Assembly: GCA_003290165.1 (NCBI GenBank)
Contig: QNQO01000556.1
Location: 434,001-498,000 of the forward strand
DNA length: 64,000 nucleotides
Source of the DNA: Berberis thunbergii
Taxonomy: Eukaryota; Streptophyta; Magnoliopsida; Ranunculales; Berberidaceae
Direction of reading: 5' to 3'
Shown here: one piece after another, positions 12,797 through 54,695 of the stretch
Layout: each line of letters opens with the position of its first letter
Numbering within the stretch: the stretch's first letter is position 1
Made by a program: the position numbers and the translations under genes
Notes under the pieces: model-generated
Database searches by the model: none
Told to the model about the DNA's origin: nothing
What the model saw: only the letters and a program-made list of their open reading frames with translations

Positions 12797-14669
12797 TGAT
12801 ATATACGTAATTATTACAAATTATGACCCTTAATTTATAAATGTTAGTGTTTCAATTAATATATTTTATTCTAATTATTTCAATTTTATGTTTTTGTAGG
12901 AATCTGCTCGCGCGAACGATAAAATCGCATTAAGGCGACAAATTTGAGAAAATGATTAATTTGTCGATTCTAGCGGTGGTACAAAAGAGTGGTTCACACA
13001 TCTAAGCCTAACCCGAATAAGCATGGTCCACTTATTTTAACCAAGCCCAAGCCCAAGCCCAGAAAGCTAGAATCCTAAGCCCAACCTAACAAGGAAATAG
13101 GGAAACCCTATTTAGGTTTCTCTCTTGCCTTCTCTTTGGACACAACTCTTCTCTCCCACGTTTTCTGATATTCCTCTCTTTTCCAGCCACCATCTCCACC
13201 TCGACCAAGGCAGAGCCCTGTGTCTCTCGCCACTAACCAGCCACCGTGTTCGCCACTAACCAGCCACCCTGTTTCACGGTAAAAACACCGACCTAGCCAC
13301 CGTCCAAGCCACACACCCTGTCTCTGTCTTTCCTTCACCTCGCCACAGTCCTCTCTGTCCAGAACACAGCCACCACCACCATCTCTCTCTTTCTCTCATA
13401 ACCACCACCGCGCGCACAACACCGCCGCGAAACAGGGCACCTCCCTATTTCGCTCCCTGTTCCTCGCCCTCCTTCCGCTTTCTCTCTTCTCCACGGTCTC
13501 TCCCTCCTCCACTTCTCTCTCTCTCTCGACCACCGCCGAGACAGACCACGCAACCGCCACCATCACTCGAACACCATCGCCACCACCGCGAAACAGGGAG
13601 AACACCTCCCTGTTTCACCTCCTCCTTCGCGGTTTTGTTATCATCCTTGTTCCCTCAACAATCTCTCTTTGTTCTTGCAGGTACATGAGCCGATCGGGAG
13701 AAGAGGAAGCTCGAGAGGAGCGGAGAATAGCGGCGGAGCAGGGGGTGGTGCGCTGGAGACGAAGGTTGAACCAGAGGCGTGATTTCGCGCGGGAAAAAAC
13801 TGTTTTTTGTTTTGAAAAGCCGTTTTGGCTATTAACACCCCGAGAATCTGTAAGAGCGACCACAGAGCCTATTTAGCTCTTTTTCTCGGGATTCATGCGC
13901 GTACAGGAAGTGATGGATTCCTCCTCCGGTGATGCTGTGACCACCACCACCATGAGTCACTAAACCCCACGCAAGGTGAAGAGGTGAACTCCTAGATGTA
14001 ACGCACTAAATTAGCATTTGATTCGTTTTAAGTTTTCACGATGAATAATGATGTTTAATGATTATCACTTTTATTTAATATAGAAATTTATGTTATTCTA
14101 GTGACAAGGATTTCATAGATTTCTTTGTAGATTATTTTTATTCCGGTGATTATCTTTTCTTCTCCATATAAGCTTAGTCACGCTTTTCTTATGTGTGTAA
14201 TGTTTAAGAATTAATTGATTCCGGTAGGTTAGTTATATGTGACCGTTATTTATTATGGTATTGTCTCCGGATATATCGTAAGTTTAAGATATCACATATG
14301 ACAAACCTTTGTGTTTTCTTAGAAGAAGTGAAATCTAAAATTCATTTACATTAGGGTATATTAATGATTAAAAGATTATTTTTTCGATTACGTCGTTTGG
14401 GATGTGAAACACGTAGTTGAGTCATCATAGCGAATCAATACTAGTTGGCGCGTGAAGTCTAGGAGGGATTCTTGGAACCTTGTGATTTTTCCAAACTTAA
14501 TTTTCATTAAATTAAATTCAATTTCGTATTTTAAATTTGTTAGAATTTATTAACTTTAGTTTCGCATAGTTTGTCTTCCTTAACCTTATTTTGTAGATTG
14601 TTTTTCCTCGTGGGATCGACACTCCATTCTTTACTGCAATTGACCGCGTGTACTGTTTGGGCATAATCA
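12797..14669 (+). repeat. 3' LTR of the Athila element
   Basis: 1,873 bp, beginning TGATATATACG and ending GGGCATAATCA, followed directly by the target duplication GTGAG. It pairs with the 5' LTR at about 97 % by eye. Substitutions are spread through the LTR, with more in the GC-rich middle, mostly C-to-T and G-to-A as expected for methylated plant repeats. Confidence 0.93.
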
Positions 14670-14674
14670 GTGAG

Positions 14675-15444
14675 TATTTTTCATATTTGTTTATTTTGAT
14701 CTCATTTCACTTTTACATTGAAGACGCTTCTCTACTTGTTTCAAGTTCTTCCCTTGTTTTTTATTCTTAGAAATTGATCTTAATTAGTTATGAACTTAAC
14801 TATCTAAGTGATTTTGTTTTTAACGAATCAGCTGTTGAACTTCAGTTTCAAGTTTGCTTATTTGTTAGGATTTGATAAGAAGTTAACTGAAACAATATCA
14901 TTTTCAGCAGGAATGGTGTAGGGGTTTTGGAATCTTGCATATGTCGAAGTTCATGAATGGGCATATGCCATCTATCATGGTTCTAGTTGCCTGAGATACC
15001 TGTGAATTCGGTCGATATTGAGTCTCATGCAAACAACGCTGCAGTTCAAATGGTTGGAACTTCATCAAATATTTTTCTATTGCAATTTCTCATGTTTATA
15101 GTTGGGTTCCTCTTCACGCTATCTTAGAATGGAAGAACAATGTTGGTCTGTCATTTCTATAGTTGTCATTTGATAAGTTAACTGTCTTGCTAGCTCCAAC
15201 ATATTGTTTTCCAAGTCACACTTGGTGATGTAGTGAATTTAGATGTATTTGTATTAGGTCAGCCAATATTTTGATTTGAGGAATGTTTGGTAGTAATTGA
15301 TTTTGAAGCCATGATTAACATTTTTGTGGATGTGGTATCATATTATGTGAACATATATTGTTGGTTGATTATTAGTTATTTGATTAAATAGCTATATTTT
15401 AATATATTTTTTAACTATAAAAAATTTATTGTTTAAAAAATTTA

Positions 15445-15475
<31 letters not shown>

Positions 15476-17869
15476 CATTATTCATTTATTTATTATTATT
15501 TTTAGATAACTATCATATGATAGCATTTTAAAAAGCCATTCACGATAGTACTTTTGGAATGGTAAAACAATTGATTGATCGCATTTATGTACGTGTGATA
15601 GGTCATTTTTAGATAACTATCATATGATAGCTTTTTAAAAATCCATTCACGATAGTACTTTTGGAATGGTAAAACAAGTGATTGATCGCATTTATGTACG
15701 TGTGATAGGTCATTTTTAGATAACTATCATATAATAGCATTTTAAAAAGCAATTCACGATAGTACTTTTTAATGGTAAAGCAAGTGATTGATTGCATTTA
15801 TGTGCGTGTGATAGGTCATACAACCATGACGTTCACCAATACTATGTTGCGATATTATTTATAGAGTAAGTTATCTAAAAAAGATAACACGGGCTACTGT
15901 GGCTTGCACTAAATGTTATGGTACCTCCGTCACATCATTCTTGCAATGCCTTGAAAGACCATTTTTTGTTGTAATGTGGTTCATTGTTTATCCCAAAAAA
16001 AACTGTCTAAATTCTTCTAAGTCATCATTTAAGCAACAACCAACAACTTTGAATGACATTCAACATGGTCTTAGGATATAAACTCGGAACCTATACGCAT
16101 AGGTGATATAAATCTTGGGATTTAATCTCTAAATAACCCTGTCAACTCATTAGTAATCATTACACTCGTCGGATAAAGCACAAAAACCATTTTTTCACGC
16201 TTTAAAGTTGTTAGGGTCTATGTTAATTGTCTCTTTAAGGTAGTATAATCCAGTTGAAGTAGTACAACAAACGATGATGTATTTACCTGAAATATCAAGA
16301 AGATAGATCAACATATCTTTTGCTTTTACTTCGACACTTTATATTCTCCCAAACAAATCACACACACACAGTTCAACTCATTTTGATATTTGTGGTTTAA
16401 TGTGAGCAAAAACTTTTATACCATTTGTTTGTACACATATGTTATGACATGTGGGTTGGTAAATACTTGTCCAACATGAGGTGTGACTTTAGGGGCTAGA
16501 TGAGTTTTATACATAAAAAGGGATAAGGAGAGCATGTGATCAACGCAAGTGGTAGAAACCTCAAGCGGGGGCACATGGTACTGAGACGTTTTCCAAAGGT
16601 GAAGTTTTCACGAAATTCTAGAGAGTTGAGTACATGGCCCCGAGACTATTTGTTGTACTCTGACAGAAAGGAGTTTGACCAACAAAATTATCAGAATGAC
16701 AGAAATACCAGCAAACTCGAGAATCAACAGTGGTTTGGACTTGATAGCGCCTTGAGCCGAATTGCAAATTTTTCAGTGTCATATGATTTGCCAGTGATCA
16801 CATTTTTAGAAATCTCTTAACATTATATTCAATGAATAAACTGAGACGCCTACACTATAAGGTGAGGTATAAACAAAGGCCTTTGGACAATTAAACATTT
16901 GTTGAATTCCAAGAAAACTTTATAGCACACTTAGAGATTATGTTCATCTCCTAGTTTATTTATTTAAGCTCTTAAGTTTTTTGTTATTAACTCTTGGCTC
17001 GTAACTGACTTGAGCGTGAGAAAACCTCTTAATATGAAAGATCCAATATTTGGGAGTTGTTTGACAGTTGGATGTTTGTACATATCATGAGGAGATATCA
17101 AACATCTAGAACCAACACTGTCTATTTGCATCATTAACTTCGACGTTGAAGAATGTAAATATGGTCGCACATCATTGACATAAAATTGCAAAACAATTCA
17201 AAATTCTTAATTTTATAAATAGTCTAAAAGTCTAATAATTGTATATTTTGAGTAAAATCAATACTATACATGTTATTGCCAATTAAAAAATTTTAATTTT
17301 ATACTCTCAAACACACAAATCGACAATAGTATATACTTGTCAGTGCGAGGTCGAACCCACATAGATTGCTTATGTACAGTTTTCTCAAACTATTTTGTTT
17401 AGTCCAAGTCTAGCCTAAATATAACCAAAACAACAACAATCAATGACTTTTGGGTTTTTTTTTATGAAAGTAGAAGAATCACTATAATAAAAGAGTTATT
17501 TAACTTCTGCCTAGTCTTATGATTAGTTTAGTATTTAGATCCCAACTTTGTTAGCCTTTATTTTTTAATCCTAATCTTGATTACGGATGAATAATAATTT
17601 GATCAATTTAACGAAAAGAGCACCATTAAAATAAAATAAAAGGTTTTGTGTGTTCATCATTTAAGATTAAAAAAAAAAATTGTGTGTTCACCATTTAAAG
17701 TTTTTTGTGTGTAAATCCGTACCCTAGATTAAAATATAAAAAAAGTTTTCTGTAAATTAATTTAAGAAAATGAATAACATCATTTTGTGTGTGTTCATTG
17801 GGGTGCCCTTTTTGGATTATGGTTATTAATACTAAAAGAACTCCATGAGAAACTAACATACCCCTATAT
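14675..17869. other. Intergenic region, no supported gene
   Basis: AT-rich sequence between the Athila and hAT elements. An ATT microsatellite lies at about 15446-15480, followed by the tandem repeat listed separately. A frame at 16536-16820 (about 94 codons, opening with GTG; first in-frame ATG near 16575) is unusually free of stops but matches no family I know. I cannot call it a gene. Elsewhere I see nothing. Confidence 0.5.
15501..15819. repeat. Tandem repeat, three copies of ~107 bp
   Basis: AGATAACTATCATATGATAG recurs at 15504, 15611 and (one base different) 15718, giving a period of 107. The rest of each unit (ACGATAGTACTTTTGGAATGG ... GTACGTGTGATAGGTCATT) is also kept; the third copy has more changes and is slightly shorter. 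Each unit contains the 14-bp palindrome CTATCATATGATAG, altered in copy three. Confidence 0.9.
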
Positions 17870-17877
17870 ATAGAGAC

Positions 17878-20800
17878 TAGGGCTAGGTAACTGGCCCGAA
17901 AAGTAAAAACTGAAAACCGACCCGAAAAATTTAAGCTCGTAATTATGAGGCTCGAAACTGGACCGGGTTGACCGGTTAACCGAGATCTCGATTAACCAAA
18001 TTTCGGGCCGGTCTCGGTCCTAAGCGCAAAGTCCAAAACTCCAAATTGAAATTCAGCCCAAAGTGTTGAATTTTATAAGGCCCAAAGTGTTGAATTTGAT
18101 AAAGTCCAAGGTGAAACAGGCCATGAATTGGAAATGAAACAGGCTTTCAATTGAGTTTCAGATTAAAAATGAAACAGGCCATGAATTGGAAGAAGTTTTA
18201 CTGTTTAGACTAAAGTCACCTTGTGGCTCTGGGCCTCTAATTGGGAGGACAAATGTAGAGATTTTCAGTTCTCCTCTTGTATGTTCAACTGGGAAAGCAT
18301 TCTTCTCAGCTGATCTTTTGCATATTTATAAATCTTTTATACTGATTGCACTAATCCTTTTGGCCTTTGGCTACTGAATATATATAGACACTTGTTTTAC
18401 TATTAAAAAAACACCAAGAACCTAACAGACACCTGCTGCAATAATAGATCATGTTTCATTTCATAAAAATTACTAAATCTATCATTTCATCAAAATTAGG
18501 TTGACTTTCAAAGCCCTTATGTCATCCATAACATCTAAAACTAACAATTATAGGTTGCAATAGTAAATTAATCAACAGTAAATTAATATTATGCAACAGT
18601 AAATTAATCAACAGTAATTTGAAATCAATAGTAAACTTCTCTATTAAAGTCTATTTCAACCTATTAAATATTAAGAACTAAAAGTTTTCTAAAACACCAC
18701 CATTTTTTAGACCCAGCTGGAAGAGCAGAAATCAATGTCAATAAGGTACAGGAACTGCCTGAAAAATATAAACAACAAGAACATAAAGTTGCAATATCTT
18801 CCGCAAGTTGCAATATAAAGTAAAAAGATAAAATACATGTTTGGTGGCTAAATTATTAAACATACTTCAATCTAGATGACTGGATTAGTCGAACTAGTTG
18901 TTGTAATATCTTCCGCAAGTTGCAATATTTCAATTTCTACAAGTCAAGAACATACACGCATACATGAGAAAAATATTTTGACAAAGTTAAAAGTATTAAA
19001 ATATGAATAAATTTTTCTTACCTTTTTCCATTTTCTCCAAAGAGTTGTAGAAATCTATTTCATCCCCCGTGAGCTCTTTAAAAAAGTCAAAAGCATCGGC
19101 TTTAAGCCAATCATTGGTGCAAATAAGAGCTTCCACCGTTTTAGGAGTCAAACAGGCCCGGAAAGGATCCACCACTCTTTTTTCGAAGCCACACTTGAAA
19201 CCGAAACCGCAAACACATCCCTTGCAACCTTAAAAAAAATGGGGAACCTTGAAGAGATCTCTTTCCACCATTTTAGCAAATTAAATGCTAAATTCTTTGG
19301 ATTTTCAGATGTCTTTGCCAAATACTTATCAACTTCATTTGTAATATAAAATATATCATTCTCTTTTCTTCTTTTCATAAAACCATCTAATAATGGATCA
19401 CTCCCTTCTTCATTTCCAACGCCACCATTCTCATCTGAAACCTCTGAATAAGCATGTGGTTGATTTGGATTATCATTTTTATACGCTCCATACAAGTGTA
19501 TTAATAGATTTATCACCCCTAGTGTTAACTCATCTGCCTTCCAAGAATCTTCAACTGAGAATTCTAACCCGTAATTGATGTAGTCAAGTTTGTAACGAGG
19601 ATCAAGAGCTACCGCCACAAGCATAACTTGATTTACATCTTTTATACTCCCCTAATACTTTTCAAACTTTAATTTCATGGAACTTGCAACCTTTTTCATA
19701 AAGGGATCACCATTTTTCATTGTGGACTTTAAATCTTCCACAATTTTGAACATTTCTTGGAAGGGTGCATTGGCCGTCACCTTTTGATAACAACTAAACT
19801 TCAAAGTAGCCTCATAAAACTTCTTCAAAAACTTGACAAAAGCCTTCGCATACAACCAATCTGTGGCACATGGGATTTCAACTCTTTTTTTCTCACCTCC
19901 CTCAACCCTTCTTTTTTTATTTCTTGGTTTCTCACAATGGTCATCACCACAACTAAAGTAAGAAACAAAGTCCATATCCTCCTCCACCAACCTTTCAAAG
20001 GCCTTTTGTATTTTTAAAGCCGCCTCTAACAATAAGTAGGTGGAATTCCACCTGGTTTTACACTCCAATGGCAAAACATTGCCTAAATCTCTCCAACCTA
20101 GCGGGGGATGACCTCGTGTAATTGCAATCCCTACGAATTCTCTTAATAGAAGTGTGCAACTCAACCAATCCATCACAAACAATCAATATGATGATGTGGG
20201 CACAGCACCTCATATGCAACAGCTCTCCATCCAACAAAAGTGTATTCCACCGATTCAATTTCCTATTCATATGCCTAACAACACCATCCTTTGAACTAGC
20301 ATTATCAAGAGTAATAGTGAATGCCCTATCTATGCCCCAATCCCTCAAACACCTCTCTAAAAGTCTCCCAATAACATCTCTAGAATGGTTGATAATTTGA
20401 CAAAAATTAATAATTCTTTTATGCAATTCCAACCATCATCAATAAAATGGGCAGTTATAGCCATACAATTAACATTTTGGATTGAAGTCCAAGTGTCGGT
20501 GGTGAGTGAAACTCTTTGATTGTTTTGAGAAATGACACTCTTGATCTTGCCATTTTCTTCTTGAAAAATAGACCACATATCTCTAGCAACGGTTCTACGA
20601 GATGGTGGATCAAACTTAAGTTGTGCCTTCTTCATAAATCGCTTAAATCATATCCCTTTCACATGCTTAAAAGGAAGCTCATCAATAATAAGCATTTCCA
20701 CGCACTTCCCTCTAAATGTCTCCTTATTAAATGAGTGTGAAACTGGGGTACCCTTATTATCAAAAGAAATGACTTTTTGGTGCTTGCGCCTTTTAAAGAA

Positions 20801-22942
20801 GATTTTGGACAAGACACACGTAAATGTCTAAGTAGGCTAGATGTACCATTTACTTGAGTATTGCATGCCAAATCACTTTTACAATGCATACAAATTGCCC
20901 TCTCCCATTTTCTCGCTATGTTTGTTTTAGTAAAATGACTCCATACCTCCGATGTTTTTCTTGTAGAATGAAGGGGGGAAGTCCTCCCGCTTTAGTAGGT
21001 GGTGGATTTTGAGATGACAATCCCTCTTGATTAGGTGGTGCATTTTGAGATGGTTCATCTTGAGATAACGGTGTATCTTGAGTTTGTAGTGATGGTGATG
21101 AACTTGGAGTTATTGAAACACCTTCCACGGTTGAGCGCCTTACGCTTAACCTAAATCACATCAATAATAGTCATTTATTATTGACAAACATTTAATAAAC
21201 TCAAAAATATAATCCAATAAAAATGCACAACGTCGAAAAAAAAAGACACGACATTATTTTTTTCTCATTTTTGCCTAGTCACCGACAACACCAATATTGA
21301 CTTATTTATAATAAGTTAATGATCTGAAAAATATGCAAACACCCTAGTCAATACGCAAGTACTAAAGGCTCCATATGCTTAACATCCAAACAAGATATGG
21401 CCCTGGGACCTCTCTCCAACCCAAGCCCATTGCCACTACTCACTCACACTTGCACTTTCCTGCAATCCTTCTAACAGGGACTTAGAGCACAAGATATGGC
21501 CCGACTTACCATATAAACATGGTGGATCACAACTTAGAGCATGTCTCTTATCTTTGACATAACAGAAGAAGCTAGACAAGGCAAACAATTATTTGGAAAA
21601 ATACCACAGAGATCCAACATTCCCCTTTTGTCCTTATCAGTTTTTCCCTTAAAGGAAGGGCTAAATTTTGCATCAAGGAGCAAGGGAAACTCAGCATCAT
21701 TCAAATGGATGTCTTGTTTCGGCAGATAATCAACAACACTTAAATTAGAGACTTCAATTTCCACAATCGGAAGGGTAGAGTTTCTTGTTAAGGGCTTCCC
21801 TTGTTTCTGTTGTTCATCATGTAAATATGAACAAGGAATGAAGTATGAATATGCATGCATGGCAAAATTGAGTAATGGACTATAAATGAAGTATGAATAT
21901 GCATGCACGACAAAATGGATTCATCAACATATACAAAATGGCTTCCCTTGTTTCTATTGAATTTTTTTGGCCGTGTATTGCAGAAAAACAGAGTCACTGA
22001 CTTCACTAGTAGGTGTATTTCGAGTATGATTAACAGGCATGAAGAATATAAGAAGTTTGTCTTAGAAATGAGTAGTTTCTTTCAAAGAAATGAAGGAAAC
22101 CTACTTTCATTGTGTTAATCATTCGAAAAAAACAAATATAGTAGCAATAATGTTGAGCAGGGATAACATGCAAAATTTAAGAGGGGCTGCTTCAATTTTG
22201 AAGCAAACTAACTGTGTTAAAGTTATCTTTTAATATGTATTCAAATCTAGTTATCATTTATCATGTTAGGATTTAAAATGCAAAAACAACACAAAGCAAA
22301 AGCAATTCCTCTCACTTACACCATAGCTGATGAAGAAATAACATTTGAATGAAGTCTTTTAAAGCAAGAATCACTACACTATAGTACACTACAATTTATA
22401 AAGTTTAAACACATTTAATGCATGGATTGGGTGGTATTTGTAACATGGTGATCTCTGGAATATAGCAGGGATCTCTGTAACATGGCTCATTATCAAACAT
22501 TTTTAATGTATATGGAGATGTACATAGAAGTAGAACGGATGTTGCACAGGGAGAAACTACCTTTGTGAAGAAAAGTGGAGACGATGTTGCACAGGGAGTC
22601 GAGGAGGAGAGGTCCGAGAGGAGTAGCCGACCCGAGGAGGAGAGAAGTCGCACAAGGTGAGGGAGGAGAGAAGTCGAACACTCGCATGAGACTTGAAGTT
22701 GAAACGATTAGCTTTAGCCGAGGAGGATAGGAAGAGGACCAGTAGTAATTGTAAATGCTATTTAGGGTTTTTTACTTTTTAACTATTTAACCTAGGCCGG
22801 GCCGGTTACCTGACAGGTTTTAGAAAGCGAAACCGAGGCCCGGACCGGGTTTAAAAATCGAAAATTTTATAATTAATAAAAAAACCGATCCGAACCGATT
22901 GTCGGTTCGGTCCAGGTTTTCGGTTCGAAATGCCCACCCCTA
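17878..22942 (-). mobile_element. hAT transposon with degenerate ends
   Basis: A 5,065-bp element. The right end reads TGCCCACCCCTA and the left end TAGGGCTAGGTA, an imperfect inverted repeat of the TAGGGGTGGGCA type common in plant hAT elements. The flanks carry an 8-bp target duplication with one mismatch, ATAGAGAC (17870-17877) and ATATAGAC (22943-22950). Both ends continue into subterminal motifs rich in CCGAAAACCGA and ACCGGGTT on both strands. A broken hAT transposase lies inside on the minus strand. About 1.6 kb (21.1-22.7 kb) near the right end has no recognisable gene; it contains a duplicated GAAGTATGAATATGCATGCA segment at about 21839-21910. Confidence 0.85.
19020..21128 (-). pseudogene. 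hAT (Ac-like) transposase, decayed
   Basis: Read right to left, the pieces follow the order of plant hAT transposases. First comes a Pro/Ser/Gln-rich N-terminus (21128-20990). A BED zinc finger follows (MHCKSDLACNTQ ... SSLLRHLRVSCP, about 20890-20800). The catalytic-domain region has SLTTDTWTS and NCMAITAHF (about 20515-20440), then FTITLDNASS and MRCCAHI (20330-20200), and CKTRWNSTYLLLEAAL (20070-20020). A LDPRYKLDY segment (19600) and the start of the hATC dimerisation region (LLKWWKE, about 19270) complete it. At least four frame changes and one in-frame stop (near 19652) break it, and the hATC part changes frame again near 19165. The protein would once have cut and moved elements with these ends. 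Confidence 0.88.
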
Positions 22943-22950
22943 ATATAGAC

Positions 22951-25900
22951 ACACACATGTTATTGCTTTTCGGGCTTTGTAAAAACCATAATGTTTTACC
23001 AAAAAAAATTCAAATCCATTCCATACCAATAAATTTTTAGAAAAAACCTAATATTTTCAAGTTCCTAATTTACCCTTATGCCACTCTTTATAATAAACAA
23101 ACCAACAAATCTCTCTATCTAATAGCCGACAACCAACAACCTCTCTACCGTGTTTGTGAAATAAAGAAATGAGTAGGTGGCGGTGGGTCATGGTGGTGTT
23201 CAAGATTCAGCGTAGCAAGCGGTTGTGGATCATGGCGGTGCTCGAAATCCATCGTGGTTAATCAGGCATTTCTCTCTCTCTCAGATGGTATGCGTGTTTC
23301 TTTAGTGTTCTGTTTTTGTTGGTGGAGGGTGGAGGAGGTGGTGGTAGTGGTTGATGGTGGAGGAGGGTGGAAGAAGAGGTTGTGGGTGGTGGTTGTTAGA
23401 TATGTTGTCTGATCTAACTGGAGGTTAAAGAGGGTGGATGTGGTGGTCTGATTGGAGGTAGAGAAATAGTGGAGGAGGGTGGCCGATGGTGGTTGCAATT
23501 TTTAAATTGCAGTAGGTGGAGATGGGTGGTAGTTTGCAATTTGAGTTTGTAGTGGGCGGAGGTGCTGGTCCTCCGATCTATACGGAGGTGGTGGCCCATT
23601 GGGTCGAATGCAACTTCATAAGTAAGCTAGGGTGGTGGAGAAAATCCTAAGTAAAAAATTTTCAAATTTGAATAGGGGCAAAAAATGTAATTTTGTAAAG
23701 TTTTGAAAGATGAAGTCAAAATCAACATGGGTAAAATCTAATTTTTTTTTTAAATTAAAGATTTTGTGTATACTTTGTTCTAAATCAGGTTAAAATAAAT
23801 AAAAATTAAGTTGAAACATGATTTTTTTCAAAAAAAAAACTTATGAGTTGGGGCTCTAGCCCAATTCCATGTTTGCTTTTGTGCAATAGAATGTATATAT
23901 AGATCATGAAATACTAATATGAAAAAAGGTACTCATTTACTTAAGATTTACGACTCGCCTCACATTTCGACCTTTGAAAGCATTGCTTCAAAGTGACTGA
24001 GATCCTCAGGACGTGAGATATCCTGTTACAAGCATGCAAGATCTTTTAAAAATTGTTGTTCCCCTTACCCGGAGGCTATCTTATAAAAGTTTAACATCTC
24101 GACACTTAGCTAAGATAGAAGAAAACTAAGACCGAGGCAAATTCCTTGAGCAAACACACAAAATAGCCATAAAAGGGTTATAAACTTGAATGTTACCATG
24201 AAAGGGAAAACTAAATCTAAAAACAAATTGAATAATATTTTGTGACGTAATTGATGTTACTGGTCTCCAATTTGTTAGAATGAACAGGGGTGCCCGAAGG
24301 TACATGTTGTTTACAACGAGAATGTCGTTCATTTATAAAGAGAGTGTTGCACTTATCGAACTCGAGACTATGTATAGTACTTGGAACATAATATACACAT
24401 TCCCGAAATATGGATCCAGCTGTAGCCCACATGTCATGCCAAAATCATGAATATAGAAATATAATTAAACAAGTACAAATATATGCTCATTATAATAGAG
24501 ATAGGCGCATCTTGGGCATATATGGTCCTCTTTGACTTATTTTCGTTACAACTTATTTTCTACTCCCGTCACTAACTTGAGTGTTAAGTGGTGTTTTTTT
24601 AAGTGTTTAGAAGCTAACTTCTAACTAGAGTTAAAAGTTTTGAATGAGCTTCTGAATGATCTATTTGTTTATCTTCTGAATGAGCTGCTGATAGAAACTG
24701 TAAAGTTAAAGGTGTTTGTTTTTAAGTGTTGATTTGAAGTTTTTTGACATTTTTGCCGCTCACCACAACTCCGATTGCCACCACAACCTACTAACAATAA
24801 TACCCATTCTCCATTTATTTTCTCTCCTCCAAACACCATGGAAACCCCCATTCCACTACCACAAAAAACCCTATATCCCTCTTCATTCCTTATACAATCG
24901 CCAAAGAAAGAAGTAGAAGAAAAGGAGGAGGATGAAAAGGAAGTGGATGAGGAGGGGAGGGTGGTGGTGGCGACACTACTCCCTTGATAGAAAGGAGATA
25001 GAAAAGAGGGGATGGTTGGTAGAAAAGAGGGGGCACAATAGTTATTACAAATTTATTATGAGGTTATTATTGGAATAATTTTTTATTAAACACTCAGTAC
25101 TAAGTGATCAACATTCCCTGTTGCTTACTCTAATAAGAAGTTCAACTTCTAATTAGAACTGAAAATAAACACCCTAAACATATAGTGTCCCATTTCTTAT
25201 TAAGACTTCTTATCCAAAAATACCCTCAATACTTATACTTTTTAGCTTCTAATTTGTCGTTATCTATAATTTTTCTATCATCCAAATGCAATTGTTGGAA
25301 TTGATGTATGATGAGATCATAGTCTTGTATACATGTTTATTTATTTATTTTTTAAATTAGTGTGTAAAAAATAATTCATTGATATTCAAAAATACATGTT
25401 TTTGTCTTGGCAATTTAACCAATTCAATCCTATGGAACAACATTTATAGAAGTGAAAATTTGTGAGTGCTCTTATAATTGTTGCTTTGTTCAGGCAAAAC
25501 TCCAAAATCCAATTCGCTTAACAGTCAACTTCTACGTTCACAAACGTCCCTTTTAACATCTACTAGGTCTTTTTCCCATTTCCGAATTTCCGCCTTACTT
25601 TCCATTATATTTCCATACAGCGTGAAGCCAAAATTAGCCTTCCTACTGCTCAAACACATGATTACATGAAGGGCAATTAAGTCATGTAAAACGCAAATGC
25701 CATTCGGGTCTCATCGAGTTTCAACATTCAGATTCAATTCATCGTTTTAAATCTCTACAAACAAACACGACCACTTACAACTCTCTCTCTCTGTTTCTGC
25801 TTCGCTCGCTCGTGAAAGCAAAGAAGAAGCTTCGTTACTGATCCAAACACGAACGAAAAAATTGGTCCTTTAAGTAACTTGGTCGGTGGTGAATCCAAAA

Positions 25901-25953
25901 CCCTAGATTTCTGATCTTCACTTCCTTGCCAGATCTGAAACTCTGCTAGGTTA
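22951..25953. other. Upstream region of the BIG gene
   Basis: No coding gene supported. 23160-23640 is a G-rich GGTGGTGGAGG-type low-complexity block that gives false open frames on the minus strand. 24590-25173 is a possible MITE (separate entry). From about 25740 a CT-rich stretch (CTCTCTCTCTGTTTCTGCTT) runs into the start codon and looks like the 5' untranslated leader. I could not pick out a convincing TATA box. Confidence 0.5.
24590..25173. mobile_element. Possible hAT-like MITE
   Basis: The ends form an imperfect inverted repeat of about 45 bp: left GGTGTTTTTTTAAGTGTTTA, right (reverse-complemented) GGTGTTTATTTTCAGTTCTA, each followed by related AGAAG...ACTTCT and TAGAGT motifs. A second similar left end occurs near 24710. 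I found no clean target duplication, so the class and limits are uncertain. Confidence 0.4.

Positions 25954-54695
<28,742 letters not shown>

Larger units (their letters stand above)
3110..14669 (+). mobile_element. Complete Athila-type Ty3/gypsy retrotransposon
   Basis: An 11,560-bp LTR retrotransposon flanked by the 5-bp target duplication GTGAG (3105-3109 and 14670-14674). Order: 5' LTR, tRNA-Asp-like primer site, gag, protease, reverse transcriptase, RNase H, integrase, a ~2.2-kb non-coding tail, polypurine tract, 3' LTR. The primer site, the protease core (DLGASVNLM) and the pol sequence point to the Athila lineage. My by-eye alignment of the LTRs gives about 60 differences over ~1,873 bases (about 3 %), so the insertion is moderately young. 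Two frameshifts in pol make this copy non-autonomous. Confidence 0.93.

Noticed and set aside
23262..23599. Thr/Pro/Ser-rich minus-strand frames
   Set aside because: Product of a GGT/GGA-rich low-complexity block.
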